Shown here: positions 6,542 to 14,879 of the stretch, one piece after another
Layout of the letters: each line of letters begins with the position of its first letter
Numbering within the stretch: position 1 is the first letter of the stretch
DNA from: a virus
Strand: one strand, 5' to 3'
DNA: 21,072 nucleotides
Virus record (IMG/VR): IMGVR_UViG_3300005593_000013
Location: 1 to 21,072 of that record
Translations under genes and position numbers: made by a program
The notes under the pieces: model-generated
Told to the model about the DNA's origin: nothing
Database searches by the model: none
The model's input: the letters and a program-made list of their open reading frames with translations, nothing else

Positions 6542-7048
6542 TTATAATAATACTCCGTAATCGATCATTTCACTTTGGCGACTAATATCTTTAACAAAGT
6601 AAGCACATAAAGGATCTTCTCCGTCTTCAATCGGTATTGCTAATAGTTGTCCGTTTTTCATTTTAGGAAAATACCATTTCACATCATTATAAAAATTAGT
6701 TATTTTTATTTCCCCCCAATTTAAAGTATAACTTGTCAAAGGATTAAACAAGAATGCTTCGAATCCTCGATCATTTAAACTTGTTAACGGCAATACTTCT
6801 ATATCCCCTGCACCTTCACTATCGCCAACAGCTAAACTCCAATCTACTGGCATTGTAATTTCTCTACCATTAATTTCTAATACCATTGCTGGAGAACTAA
6901 AACTTTCTAAAAATATTAGCGGTATAAAAAAGAAATCAGCTTCCTTAGGGTTTGAATTATCTAAAACAGCAAATCGTACATCGTCTTTTAATTCTTCCGG
7001 TAAGTTATTAAGATGGAATGTTTTGTTCTCTAGTGTTAATATTTTCAT
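6542..7048 (-). CDS. Conserved hypothetical protein, 168 aa
   Basis: Mostly beta-strand sequence with distinctive segments FFFIPLIFLESF, MPVDWSLAVGD, IEVLPLTSLNDRGFEAF, KWYFPKMKNGQLLAIP and CAYFVKDISRQSEM. I recall closely similar proteins in marine T4-like phages, again without function. It has no signal peptide or transmembrane helix. ATG 7048 overlaps the upstream small gene by ATGA, and that gene follows uvsW by two bases, so this protein is probably co-expressed with the UvsW helicase. Its conserved position suggests a role in replication, transcription or late-gene switching, but nothing in the sequence proves this. Confidence 0.75.
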   Translation of the reverse strand: MKILTLENKTFHLNNLPEELKDDVRFAVLDNSNPKEADFFFIPLIFLESFSSPAMVLEINGREITMPVDWSLAVGDSEGAGDIEVLPLTSLNDRGFEAFLFNPLTSYTLNWGEIKITNFYNDVKWYFPKMKNGQLLAIPIEDGEDPLCAYFVKDISRQSEMIDYGVLL

Positions 7049-7272
7049 TTATTTTTCCTTTTAGCATCGGCTAATATTTCTGCTGGTGTCTTAGTCCCAG
7101 GGTCTAGTTTTGAAAGTCTGCAACTAAGAAGTTTCTTTTTACCTTTGCTAGTTACAATTACTGGCTGTCCATACTCGTCCAGTTCTATCGCTTTAATTTT
7201 AGTAGGCACGTTACGAAATCTTCCTACAGCAATTTCATCTCCTACTTTTACTTCTATTAAAAATGTTTTCAT
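7045..7272 (-). CDS. Small basic protein, 75 aa, downstream of uvsW
   Basis: Five or so short strands (FLIEVKVGDEIAVGRF, KIKAIELD, PVIVTSKGKKKLLSCRL) suggest an SH3-like or KOW-like small barrel, followed by a helical basic tail ending KRKNK. The Lys/Arg content suggests nucleic-acid or phage-protein binding. It begins two bases after the uvsW stop and overlaps the next gene by ATGA. No named family recognised. A helicase accessory role is inferred from position only. Confidence 0.7.
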   Translation of the reverse strand: MKTFLIEVKVGDEIAVGRFRNVPTKIKAIELDEYGQPVIVTSKGKKKLLSCRLSKLDPGTKTPAEILADAKRKNK

Positions 7273-7274
7273 AA

Positions 7275-8732
7275 TTAAGTCCAGTCAAGTTTCTCTATTG
7301 TAAAAGGATACTGAGCTTCTTTATAAAACTTCTTACGTTGCGTTAAATGTCGCTTTGCATACTTACATGTTGACGTAATATCCCATATTTGTACAAAGTC
7401 TTTATCTTCTGCCTTTCGTACGCCCCTGCCTATTGATTGTATAACACGAACAAAACTTTTACCAGGTTCAATAAGAACAAGATTAAAAATTCTAGGAATA
7501 TTAATACCTACAGCCGCTACTCCATAAGTTGCAATAATAACTTTATTAGTTGCTTCTTTAACTTCGTCATATTGCTCTTTCCTATCAGCTAATTTTACAT
7601 CACCTTTAATAAAAACTGCGTCTGGTATTTGTTCTACTAATAATTCACCTGCCTTAATACGGTCTACAAGTATTAATGTATTGCCTGAGTCCTTAATAGA
7701 GCCCATCATTTTGCCTATATGTTCTATTCGTTCTTTATGTGTAACAAGATATTTTAATTCTTCTGCATAGCTATTATGTACTTGTGTATCTATTAGCTGT
7801 ACTATATTAACATGACAGTTAGATAATACACCTTTATCTTGTAATTCTTTTGCACTTATCTTTCCTATTACAGGACCTATACTTGCTAGAATTGCCTGAA
7901 ATTCAAAATCTTCTTTTGGTACAGTTCCAGTTAACCCCCATCTAAGTGGAGCATTTTTTAGATTTTGTGTTAATAATTTTTTTAATACATCGGCTTTAGC
8001 TTGGTGTACTTCGTCAACAATTAATGTTTCTACGCCGTTTAAAAATTCTGCCAATGTTACAACAGCATCATAATCTTTACTTTTCTTATCAAGTATATTC
8101 AAACTTTGCCAAGTACAAATTGTATGTGTTTTGCCAAGTTCTTTTCTATCACCAAAGTATACACCAACATCTAATCCACAGTTAATATAATCTTCTTCTG
8201 TTTGTGTAACTAAACTTTTATTAGGAACAATTACAAGTGTTCGACCAAACGGTTCACAAAGATGTGAAAGTGTTGCAGTAATAATTGTTTTACCAGCACC
8301 TGTGGCGACTTCTTGTAATGCTTGTGGAGTTTCTAAAAAGTTATTAATAACTTCAACTTGATAATCTCTTAATATAATTTTCTCGCCCTCTGCTATATGC
8401 CCTTTCGGCCAAGTTTTATGGGCCCAGTAGTTCTTATCAATTTTGTTAAATGTTAAATTATGCTTAATTCGATTGTCACTAATTTCTGCAACTTCTACTC
8501 CTGAGTCTACTAAAGTATTAACAATAATATCAAGATGGTTAACATACCCTGTGCCTCCTATACCAAAAAAGTTAATCTTACCATCCCAACGACCTAATTT
8601 ATATTGTGGTAAGTATCTTGCATATGGTACTGCAAACTTTAATTTATTTGCAATCTTACGTCGGTATTCAACCGGAAGATTTTCAACCTTTATGTTAACT
8701 TCATCTTGAATTACTATTCGACAGCTTACCAT
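7275..8732 (-). CDS. uvsW: UvsW-like superfamily 2 DNA/RNA helicase, 485 aa
   Basis: A complete SF2 helicase. Residues 1-100 form the small N-terminal domain with KLGRWDGKINFF, typical of UvsW. Motif Q/I follow as LRDYQVEVINNF and ATGAGKT (143-149), motif II is DEVH (240-243), motif III is TGT (268-270), and motif VI is QSIGRGVRK near residue 435. In T4, UvsW unwinds branched intermediates and R-loops and drives the switch from origin-dependent to recombination-dependent replication. Length matches T4 UvsW (about 500 aa). ATG 8732 overlaps the stop of the 425-aa gene by one base (TAATG). Promoter P2 upstream should drive both. Confidence 0.95.
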   Translation of the reverse strand: MVSCRIVIQDEVNIKVENLPVEYRRKIANKLKFAVPYARYLPQYKLGRWDGKINFFGIGGTGYVNHLDIIVNTLVDSGVEVAEISDNRIKHNLTFNKIDKNYWAHKTWPKGHIAEGEKIILRDYQVEVINNFLETPQALQEVATGAGKTIITATLSHLCEPFGRTLVIVPNKSLVTQTEEDYINCGLDVGVYFGDRKELGKTHTICTWQSLNILDKKSKDYDAVVTLAEFLNGVETLIVDEVHQAKADVLKKLLTQNLKNAPLRWGLTGTVPKEDFEFQAILASIGPVIGKISAKELQDKGVLSNCHVNIVQLIDTQVHNSYAEELKYLVTHKERIEHIGKMMGSIKDSGNTLILVDRIKAGELLVEQIPDAVFIKGDVKLADRKEQYDEVKEATNKVIIATYGVAAVGINIPRIFNLVLIEPGKSFVRVIQSIGRGVRKAEDKDFVQIWDITSTCKYAKRHLTQRKKFYKEAQYPFTIEKLDWT

Positions 8733-10009
8733 TAAATTTTTTCTACCTTTCTACCACCTATATCGCCAAAGGGTGTTATGTCAGTATCATACTGAATGTA
8801 TAAATCAGTACCTGAAATAAACCCATCTACTTTAGTATAATTTCTTTTACTACCTAAAGTAAATGCACACACAGGTCTCCACTGAGTTTTTATTAAAGGC
8901 TTAGGAACCTTATTACTATTAATATACACTATTTTTGTCTTATTGTCAACTATATTATTTAAGTGGTTCTCTCTGATGAAATGGTTAAATTCGTTTCCTT
9001 TTGGTGAAGGAAGTCTAAACATAACACTCATTTCTTCTGATGGTATAAAATTTGTAAATCGTCTATGCAGTTCAAATAATTGATCTTGTGCTTGTTTATG
9101 ATCAATAACTATTAACAATGGATATCTATCTAACTCATGTATACTTGCTAATACTTGATCAAGACTCCATTTTAATTTATTAATACATATTACTGATTGC
9201 GACCTTTGTGTAACTTTTGCTGTAAGTTCTGAACAATGTTTAAAACTTTCTAGTACAGAATTCTCGTCAATGTATTCAAGACCATATAAGAATCTTCGAT
9301 CATAATATTTCCAAAGATTGGTTTGACTTGGTTCTTCTTTAATAGAATTAACACAATGTTCTAATCCTTTAGTAGGCAGATTAGCTATTTTATAATTGTA
9401 TATCCCTGGAATATAATTTTGTTTATTAGCATCAAATTCTAATAGTTTATTATATATGTCCATAATTAGTTGATCTATAACAAACTTCTTTTCAAAACGT
9501 TTAGCTATAGTAACAAGTCGCATAACATACTTTTCTTCAAATGGAAAAAAATGTTGGTGTTTTTCGTAGAAATATTCTTTATCTACACTATTTTTTAAAT
9601 CTTCAATATATTTTAAAACTTTTTTATTAAAGGGAAATCTAATTACAAGCATTTTCATATCTTTGTAATCTAAAAGTTTAATCCAATGCTCTTCATTAAT
9701 TTTACGTAACGGAGTACGTAAACGTTCAATACATGATTTTAAATCAATTTCATGTTTATCAAATTGTTCTATGTAATAATCAACTAATAATTTTTGTACA
9801 AGTGTATATTGACGTTGCGTTAATGCTGTACCCTTAAATACTTGTTTAGCAATACTAAACATTATTTTATGGTTGTCTTCGTGTAGTTTAAAATTTTGGA
9901 GTTTAGAGAGTGTAGGGTCGTCATGGAATTTAAGTTGGCTTATTCCAGCAACTAATTCTAAGCAGTCTTCAACAGTTAGGGATTCTTTTCCGACATTTTT
10001 TCTAAACAT
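8732..10009 (-). CDS. Unknown 425-aa protein paired with UvsW
   Basis: No established family is recognised. The N-terminus has a segment (FKGTALTQRQYTLVQKLLVDYY) like the 'LT.KQ..L..K..' helix seen at the front of some phage replication proteins. The middle is helical and charged. The C-terminal third has alternating strands (YPLLIVIDHKQAQ, SVMFRLPSP, TKIVYINSNKVPKP, WRPVCAFTLG, DLYIQYD) like a RecA-like core without a Walker A, so it may be a degenerate ATPase or helicase domain. It is the first gene after promoter P2 and overlaps uvsW by one base. The -10 box ends 8 bases before its ATG, so the mRNA should have almost no leader. A replication or helicase-partner role is inferred from context. 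Confidence 0.75.
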   Translation of the reverse strand: MFRKNVGKESLTVEDCLELVAGISQLKFHDDPTLSKLQNFKLHEDNHKIMFSIAKQVFKGTALTQRQYTLVQKLLVDYYIEQFDKHEIDLKSCIERLRTPLRKINEEHWIKLLDYKDMKMLVIRFPFNKKVLKYIEDLKNSVDKEYFYEKHQHFFPFEEKYVMRLVTIAKRFEKKFVIDQLIMDIYNKLLEFDANKQNYIPGIYNYKIANLPTKGLEHCVNSIKEEPSQTNLWKYYDRRFLYGLEYIDENSVLESFKHCSELTAKVTQRSQSVICINKLKWSLDQVLASIHELDRYPLLIVIDHKQAQDQLFELHRRFTNFIPSEEMSVMFRLPSPKGNEFNHFIRENHLNNIVDNKTKIVYINSNKVPKPLIKTQWRPVCAFTLGSKRNYTKVDGFISGTDLYIQYDTDITPFGDIGGRKVEKI

Positions 10010-10017
10010 AATATACT

Positions 10018-10046
10018 ATTATACTAGATTAGAGAGAAGAAGTCAA
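10018..10046 (-). promoter_or_regulatory. Promoter P2, sigma70-type, nearly leaderless
   Basis: TTGACT (10046-10041), a 17-base spacer and TATAAT (10023-10018) on the minus strand. Eight bases (AGTATATT) separate the -10 box from ATG 10009, so transcription should start within one or two bases of the start codon. The -35 lies in the terminal codons of the upstream glycosyltransferase-like gene (Leu-Thr-Ser-Ser-Leu-stop). The first 12 bases of the box, TTGACTTCTTCT, are identical to P1. Predicted only. Confidence 0.8.
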
Positions 10047-10883
10047 GTGTTTATGTGGTAATCCTTGTGAAATTTCTTCAATTGTCCATTCAGTATATGC
10101 TAAATCGTTAAGCCATTGTTGCCTGTCAGGCATTGTTGGATTATTAATAGTTTCTAATGAATGGTTTCCAACATCCCATGCTAAACTTTCAGGCCCTATA
10201 AAAATAGGTACGCCTCCAATAACTGCTTGGGTCGCCGGATTACTAGACCAATTTACTACTGCCCATGCATTATGGAAATTGAAGTCAAAGTCATCATATG
10301 TGTTTGGAATTTGCTGAGGTACTTCGTGTGTTACGTTTATAAAGTCTGTAAGAGCGGATTTATCTAGTGTTAATTTATTTCTAGGATGTGAACGAACAAT
10401 TATAGGTCTTGCTGTATGATGTCTTATTGTTTCAATAGTAGCAAGAACCCAATCTTCCATTCTTGGCATATCACGCCACTGGTGACTTTTATTATGTTGC
10501 CCACATATAATTATATCTCTACCACTAGTGCGCCAAGGTTGTAACTTTAAATTGAATAAGTTTGCACGTTCAGGACCATGTTCTTTAGGACCAAAATTTG
10601 CTTCCCTATTGATTCCGTTGATTCCAACTTTCCATGTTGTACCTCGTTTGATACCACCGACTTCTAAAACTATTATCGGTTTATTCTGCTTCTGGCATAT
10701 TTCCCATACGTCTTTGTTTGGAGCCATTCTCCCGTTCCACAGAATACTCCAAATAACAGATACGTCACAGTCATGATCGTTATACACAACATCGTGACCG
10801 GAAATACGACACCCACTAGCAAAATTATCAAACACAGATCTACTATTTTTTGCGCCATAGTCTGTCCATAAGCTAAACTTCAT
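10029..10883 (-). CDS. GT-B-like glycosyltransferase-family protein A, 284 aa
   Basis: The C-terminal half looks like the nucleotide-sugar-binding domain of a GT-B or capsule-synthesis (KpsS/KpsC-like) enzyme: ARPIIVRSHPRNK (158-170), then VVNWSSNPATQAVIGGVPIFIGPES and a closing DRQQWLNDLAYTEWTIEEI. The middle (LQPWRTSGRDIIICGQ) and these motifs align with two other proteins here (12155-13081 and 13078-14130), which makes a family of three. Such proteins transfer or build surface sugars; a phage copy could modify virion proteins, phage DNA or host surface glycan. Catalytic activity is not certain. It overlaps the GT-A gene by 11 bases, and its last codons hold the -35 of promoter P2. Confidence 0.7.
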   Translation of the reverse strand: MKFSLWTDYGAKNSRSVFDNFASGCRISGHDVVYNDHDCDVSVIWSILWNGRMAPNKDVWEICQKQNKPIIVLEVGGIKRGTTWKVGINGINREANFGPKEHGPERANLFNLKLQPWRTSGRDIIICGQHNKSHQWRDMPRMEDWVLATIETIRHHTARPIIVRSHPRNKLTLDKSALTDFINVTHEVPQQIPNTYDDFDFNFHNAWAVVNWSSNPATQAVIGGVPIFIGPESLAWDVGNHSLETINNPTMPDRQQWLNDLAYTEWTIEEISQGLPHKHLTSSL

Positions 10884-11715
10884 TCCAATACTTCTCGTTT
10901 CTAGGCACTAAAAGATCTTTTTTTCTACTACTGCCTTCTGTTTTACGAACACCCTTCATATGATCAAGCCACGCTCCTAAAACAGAATTAATTAAAGGAT
11001 GTCCGCCTCCTCCTGTCTTTGCTGTATTATTATAAATGTTTGCACTATAATCTAATACATTAGGATACTTTGCTTTCATTTGATTTAATATATGACCAAA
11101 TACAAACGAATCATGCCATTCATCTAATTTAAAAATACCATCTTCAGCTTCTTCATAATAACGTTCGAATTCGTCTAAAAATTGTCTGCACATTCTATCT
11201 TTAATATTTAAACCATAAAATCCGCACTCGGGCCAGGTTAAAGATCCTATACCCCTGCCTACATAAGTTATCCATTTATCTCTTGGTAATAAATTTTTAA
11301 TTTGTTCATAACTCCAAGTGCTATGGACAAAAGTATCAGCATCGATCCATACTATCCAAGTAGCTTCAGGATCTTGACATTCTTTAAATACAGAATAAAC
11401 TTTGTTAGCAAATCTAATAGCATGCCATTTAAACTCTTTATGATGATCACGTGGACGTCTTTCAGGCCATGGACATTTGCCATTTGCTTTAGGTACATCT
11501 TTCCATTTTTCTTTAAATGCTGTTAGTTTTGTTAATTCTTTTTGATCTTTAATAGTAATTTGTTGAGGTCTAGGATTACTTGGTTGACAATCTTCAGCAT
11601 AAACTATTAATGGAATATTATTATCAACACGCTCTGCAAAGCTATTAATAAATCTTTGACCGTACTCAACTAGTCCCGGTCTATGAAATGTAGTTACAAA
11701 TTTAATGTCTGACAT
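10873..11715 (-). CDS. GT-A-like glycosyltransferase, 280 aa
   Basis: A GT-A fold is suggested by the N-terminal strand-helix (IKFVTTFHRPGLVEYGQRFI), the DxD-type motif Asp125-Ala-Asp127 in WIVWIDADTFV that would bind the metal and nucleotide sugar, and ECGFYGLN, an acceptor/donor-site segment seen in such enzymes. A KLDEWHDSFVFGHIL motif may hold the catalytic base. The last 60 residues are basic and Gly-rich (TGGGGHP). No signal peptide. The donor and acceptor are unknown. The gene lies between the small membrane protein gene and the GT-B-like gene A, overlapping the latter. Confidence 0.75.
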   Translation of the reverse strand: MSDIKFVTTFHRPGLVEYGQRFINSFAERVDNNIPLIVYAEDCQPSNPRPQQITIKDQKELTKLTAFKEKWKDVPKANGKCPWPERRPRDHHKEFKWHAIRFANKVYSVFKECQDPEATWIVWIDADTFVHSTWSYEQIKNLLPRDKWITYVGRGIGSLTWPECGFYGLNIKDRMCRQFLDEFERYYEEAEDGIFKLDEWHDSFVFGHILNQMKAKYPNVLDYSANIYNNTAKTGGGGHPLINSVLGAWLDHMKGVRKTEGSSRKKDLLVPRNEKYWNEV

Positions 11716-11973
11716 TTACCATCTCCAAGGCAACATACTAAGGCCTATTAAGTTTAATACAAATTCTACTACAACAACAAATACTAAACCACCACCTATT
11801 TGCCATGCCCACCATTTCCATCCTGTAAGGCTCCGCGACCATTGTGCAAGTTTACTGTTATGTGCTTTATCATATGCACCAGTTTTATTACCAATTTTTT
11901 CTGCCCAGTAATTACCATCTAATATATTCTTTAACATTATAAATGGCCACATTAGAATTTTTAATATTTTCAT
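11716..11973 (-). CDS. Small membrane protein, 85 aa
   Basis: One clear hydrophobic helix spans about residues 58-80 (IGGGLVFVVVVEFVLNLIGLSM) after an aromatic girdle (WKWWAWQ), and the protein ends LPWRW. The N-terminus (MKILKILMWPFIMLKNIL) is a second, shorter hydrophobic or amphipathic stretch. It could anchor the sugar-transferring enzymes to the host inner membrane, or act as a holin-like protein; size and single helix do not decide. It overlaps the zinc-protein gene upstream by one base, and ATG 11715 of the GT-A gene lies directly after its last base. Confidence 0.75.
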   Translation of the reverse strand: MKILKILMWPFIMLKNILDGNYWAEKIGNKTGAYDKAHNSKLAQWSRSLTGWKWWAWQIGGGLVFVVVVEFVLNLIGLSMLPWRW

Positions 11974-12155
11974 TACTCTTGACCTTCATCTTTATTCTGT
12001 GTATATTTTAAAGCAGTTTTGCCTTTGTTCCGTTTTCCTTGATGGAATACATTTGTTCTTTGCCATGGCATTGCTTTATGATTTGGACACTTACATTGAT
12101 ATCTAAATATGGCATCGCATTTTCTACAAAATCTTGAATTAATTCTACCATCCAT
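11973..12155 (-). CDS. Small zinc-ribbon-like protein, 60 aa
   Basis: The sequence has Cys10-x2-Cys13, Cys21-x-Cys23 and His26 close together (RFCRKCDAIF, QCKCPNH), a likely zinc site, followed by a basic tail (HQGKRNKGK). Three starts are possible: ATG 12221, ATG 12182 and ATG 12155. ATG 12155 is preferred because it forms the TAATG overlap common in this genome and has GAGGAA about 11 bases upstream; ATG 12182 with GGAG 4 bases upstream is the alternative and would add 9 residues. Function unknown. It lies between the GT-B-like gene B and the membrane protein. Confidence 0.7.
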   Translation of the reverse strand: MDGRINSRFCRKCDAIFRYQCKCPNHKAMPWQRTNVFHQGKRNKGKTALKYTQNKDEGQE

Positions 12156-13081
12156 TATATAAAATTCCTCATGTGTTGCCATGCTTCTCCAGTAAGTAAA
12201 TCTCTGAAGCTCCAGTGGCATTGTGCTATGTTATTAATCCATTGTTCTCTATCTTTTTTCTGTAGGTTGTTTATGTCAGCTAAGTTAGTATGACATACTT
12301 CTGATACTTGACTTGCACTAGGATCTTCCACTATTACTGGAACTCCTTCAATTACACTTGCTACAGCCGGACTACTATTATAAACTATTGTAACCATGCT
12401 TTTTGCTAAGTCGTGTTCTATACGAGGTTCAAAACTAATACGTACATTAGGTCCGTGAATTTGTTTTGTATATTCAGGAGCCTTTTTATCGCCCGGGTGC
12501 GGTCTAACTATAATAGGTCGTTGACTGTATTGTCTAATATCTGCTATTTTACTATTAGCCCACTGAACAACATCTTTACCTTTCATTGACCAACCACCAT
12601 TACGTTGTAAGCATAACAGAATACATTCGCGTTCATTTATTGACCACGGTTGTAAAGTAACACCTAGGTCTCTTTGAATTTTACGCCACTGACTATCTGT
12701 TGAATTACTATTACAATAATTCCCAGTATCATTAAAAACGCCATTAAGACTATATCGTAAATAATGATGTGGTTCGTTAGTTACTGCTTTATATAAAAAT
12801 AAATTACTATCTGCTGTTATAAATGCTTTATTTCTTGTATTATTTGATATTCCTCTTCTAAGTTGTATATGTGGAACATGAGCACTTCCTTCATGTATAA
12901 AGCCTTGCATCATCGCAACATCACATTGTAACAATTCAAACCCATCATAAACTAGACCATTATCACCGCATTCTCTTACCCCTGCAATAAAGTTACGTAT
13001 AATTTGCTCTTTATGATTATGCTTTAAAGGTTTAGTTCTAGTCCCTGGTGGGATAACTTTTGTGTAACCAACTACTCTCAT
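12155..13081 (-). CDS. GT-B-like glycosyltransferase-family protein B, 308 aa
   Basis: The second member of the family of three. LQPWSINERECILLCLQ aligns with LQPWRTSGRDIIICGQ of protein A, QRPIIVRPHPGDK (187-199) with ARPIIVRSHPRNK, and VYNSSPAVASVIEGVPVIVEDPSA with the equivalent VVNWSSNPATQAVIGGVP segment. Both end with DR(E/Q)QW and a Trp-rich helix (IAQCHWSFRDLLTGEAWQHM). The RPHPGDK loop and NSSPAVASVIEGVP resemble the nucleotide-binding part of capsular-polysaccharide-type transferases (KpsC/KpsS-like). The N-terminal 150 residues diverge, as would fit different acceptors. It overlaps gene C by ATGA and the zinc protein by one base. Confidence 0.75.
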   Translation of the reverse strand: MRVVGYTKVIPPGTRTKPLKHNHKEQIIRNFIAGVRECGDNGLVYDGFELLQCDVAMMQGFIHEGSAHVPHIQLRRGISNNTRNKAFITADSNLFLYKAVTNEPHHYLRYSLNGVFNDTGNYCNSNSTDSQWRKIQRDLGVTLQPWSINERECILLCLQRNGGWSMKGKDVVQWANSKIADIRQYSQRPIIVRPHPGDKKAPEYTKQIHGPNVRISFEPRIEHDLAKSMVTIVYNSSPAVASVIEGVPVIVEDPSASQVSEVCHTNLADINNLQKKDREQWINNIAQCHWSFRDLLTGEAWQHMRNFI

Positions 13082-14130
13082 TTTATTTTACTCCACGCAT
13101 ATCCATTTAACATCTCGTCATACGTAAATTGATTATTAGCAAGGTAACGACAAAGCCATGTTAATTGTTTACGGCCTGGATGTTTTACAAATTCAATCTG
13201 GTGTAATTTTGTTTCGCAAATATCTTGAGCACAATTAGGGCCTAATACTATTGCAGGTGTTCCATAAATCATTGCTTCTAATGAAGCAATACTATTAAAT
13301 GTTACTAAACAATGTACATCATCTTCTAATGCTTGTTCCATAGTTTGTGTAGAAACCCTAGCTTCTCTACTAGGTTTCTTTCTAATTTCAACTGGTCTTT
13401 GTGTATGCTTTTTAATTTGCATAACAGTATTTTCAATCCAGATATCTAAATCTAATTCAAAATATTTCATTACTTTTTCACTAGGTGGAACTAAAAGAAT
13501 TTTCTTTCCAGGTCTAACATCTTTAAACTGTATAGCAAGACGCTTCCATCTTTCACCACTATAATGTTCGGGAGCTTTTATTAATAAATTAGCATCAAGT
13601 TTTCTTTGTGCAGTTATATCATCATCACCTGGCTCTTTTTTATTATCTTCTAATCTATCTCTAGCTGGCATATGAAGATTTTGTAATGCGTTTTTAACTA
13701 TTCGATGATAAGTTTTCTTACCATTAGGATTCATTGGGCTTGGATTATTTCCAATATAGCCTGTATCCATAAAGTAAAAATCTCTACCTTCTTCGATACA
13801 TTTTTTAATAATTTTAGTTTTACCTAGTCCTCTTACTAGGATTGGTGTTTTATCATTCCAGTCTAAATCATCTGCTCTAATATATTTTCCACCAGACCCT
13901 AATGCCATAGCCATAACAAAAGAATCAACTAATCCAAATGGTGCTTTTTCTTTTTTCTCTACTTTTTTAATTCCGCTATCGACACAAATTAGGTTAGGTT
14001 CTTTAACGCCTTCAAATGCTCGTGTTACTGCATTAACGGCATCTTTAGCCTGACCTGTTGCAACCGCGGCAAGTATATGATTAACTAAATCTTTTAATTC
14101 AGGTTTCAAATGTCTGGGGTCCCACTCCAT
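13078..14130 (-). CDS. GT-B-like glycosyltransferase-family protein C, 350 aa
   Basis: The most divergent family member. It keeps GKKILLVPP, a QRPVEIRKKPSRE loop in place of RPIIVRPHP (the His-Pro is lost), TFNSIASLEAMIYGTPAIVLGPNCA and a final FTYDEMLNGYAWSKIK. The N-terminal 100 residues are charged and helical (MEWDPRHLKPELKDLVNHIL) and absent from A and B. The frame opens upstream at a TTG (14172), but ATG 14130 starts two bases after the upstream stop with AGGGA 8-9 bases before it, so it is chosen. Loss of the loop histidine raises the possibility that it is a non-catalytic or altered-specificity partner of A and B. Confidence 0.7.
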   Translation of the reverse strand: MEWDPRHLKPELKDLVNHILAAVATGQAKDAVNAVTRAFEGVKEPNLICVDSGIKKVEKKEKAPFGLVDSFVMAMALGSGGKYIRADDLDWNDKTPILVRGLGKTKIIKKCIEEGRDFYFMDTGYIGNNPSPMNPNGKKTYHRIVKNALQNLHMPARDRLEDNKKEPGDDDITAQRKLDANLLIKAPEHYSGERWKRLAIQFKDVRPGKKILLVPPSEKVMKYFELDLDIWIENTVMQIKKHTQRPVEIRKKPSREARVSTQTMEQALEDDVHCLVTFNSIASLEAMIYGTPAIVLGPNCAQDICETKLHQIEFVKHPGRKQLTWLCRYLANNQFTYDEMLNGYAWSKIK

Positions 14131-14132
14131 TT

Positions 14133-14879
14133 TTATTTCCCTTGCATTGTTTCTGCAAGTAAATCTTTCCAAACTTGATTATACTCACAGTCTCGATAAT
14201 TTTTAAACCAAGGCCCACCTTCTGTATAATGTAATGCTTTAGGTTTGCCATCTTTTGGTTCTTTATTCCAACCAACTAACCAATTCCACTCGGTTGAAAT
14301 TTTACCTATTTCTTCATCTTCAAGCCATGCAAATCTATGTAAATATTTTCCTGTTGTGTTAGGATTATTAATTAAATCAACTGTAATTTTTTGATTACTT
14401 GGATGTCCACAGTTCCATAAGACTACTGAACTCCAATTTTTTCTTGGATATTGTGATTGTACTCGCCCATCCATCTTCATACCCGGTGGAGGATTATGAT
14501 CGTGTTGTACACACATAACTGCATATTTGTCATCAGCTAGATCAAATAATTTTTGTACATCTTCTAAAAATACAATATCGTCATCACAAAATAATGCCCA
14601 ACCTTTATAATTCATTAATGCAGGAACAAGGAATCTTGTAAATGTAAATTCAGTTGAACCAAGTTTATCAGGTTCTCTCCAATACAGTTTACGTTGTCGT
14701 AAATCTTCTTGTGCTAATGGTTCAACATCAATATTGTTAAATCGTTTAATACTATATTCACATACTTGCCATGGTATGTTACTTCGGGTATCATATCCAA
14801 TAAACACTTTATTCGCTATTAATTCCCTAAGTTGTGCCTGATTAGGCTTTCTTAATTGTCTTAGTCCTTTTGTACTCAT
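14133..14879 (-). CDS. GT8-like glycosyltransferase, 248 aa
   Basis: A GT-A enzyme resembling family GT8: VFIGYDTRSNIPWQVCEYSI near the N-terminus, STEFTFTRFLVPALMNY before the metal motif, and Asp99-Asp100-Asp101 in ALFCDDDIVFL as the DxD site. WSSVVLWNCGHP and HYTEGGPWF match the positions of the GT8 acceptor-site and the C-terminal HxxGxxKPW-like metal ligand. GT8 enzymes transfer glucose, galactose or galacturonate from UDP-sugars with retention; the donor here is unknown. It overlaps the TylF-like gene by ATGA and leads into gene C. Confidence 0.8.
   Translation of the reverse strand: MSTKGLRQLRKPNQAQLRELIANKVFIGYDTRSNIPWQVCEYSIKRFNNIDVEPLAQEDLRQRKLYWREPDKLGSTEFTFTRFLVPALMNYKGWALFCDDDIVFLEDVQKLFDLADDKYAVMCVQHDHNPPPGMKMDGRVQSQYPRKNWSSVVLWNCGHPSNQKITVDLINNPNTTGKYLHRFAWLEDEEIGKISTEWNWLVGWNKEPKDGKPKALHYTEGGPWFKNYRDCEYNQVWKDLLAETMQGK

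Noticed and set aside
7262-7300. TTGACT near the end of uvsW as a fourth promoter
   Set aside because: It lies in the coding sequence (Leu-Asp-Trp-Thr end) and the hexamer 17 bases downstream is CATTTT, not a -10 box.
11973-12221. Longer form of the small zinc protein starting at ATG 12221
   Set aside because: It would overlap the upstream gene by 67 bases, against 1-28 elsewhere in the window. A closer start at 12155 has a TAATG junction and a GAGGAA site.
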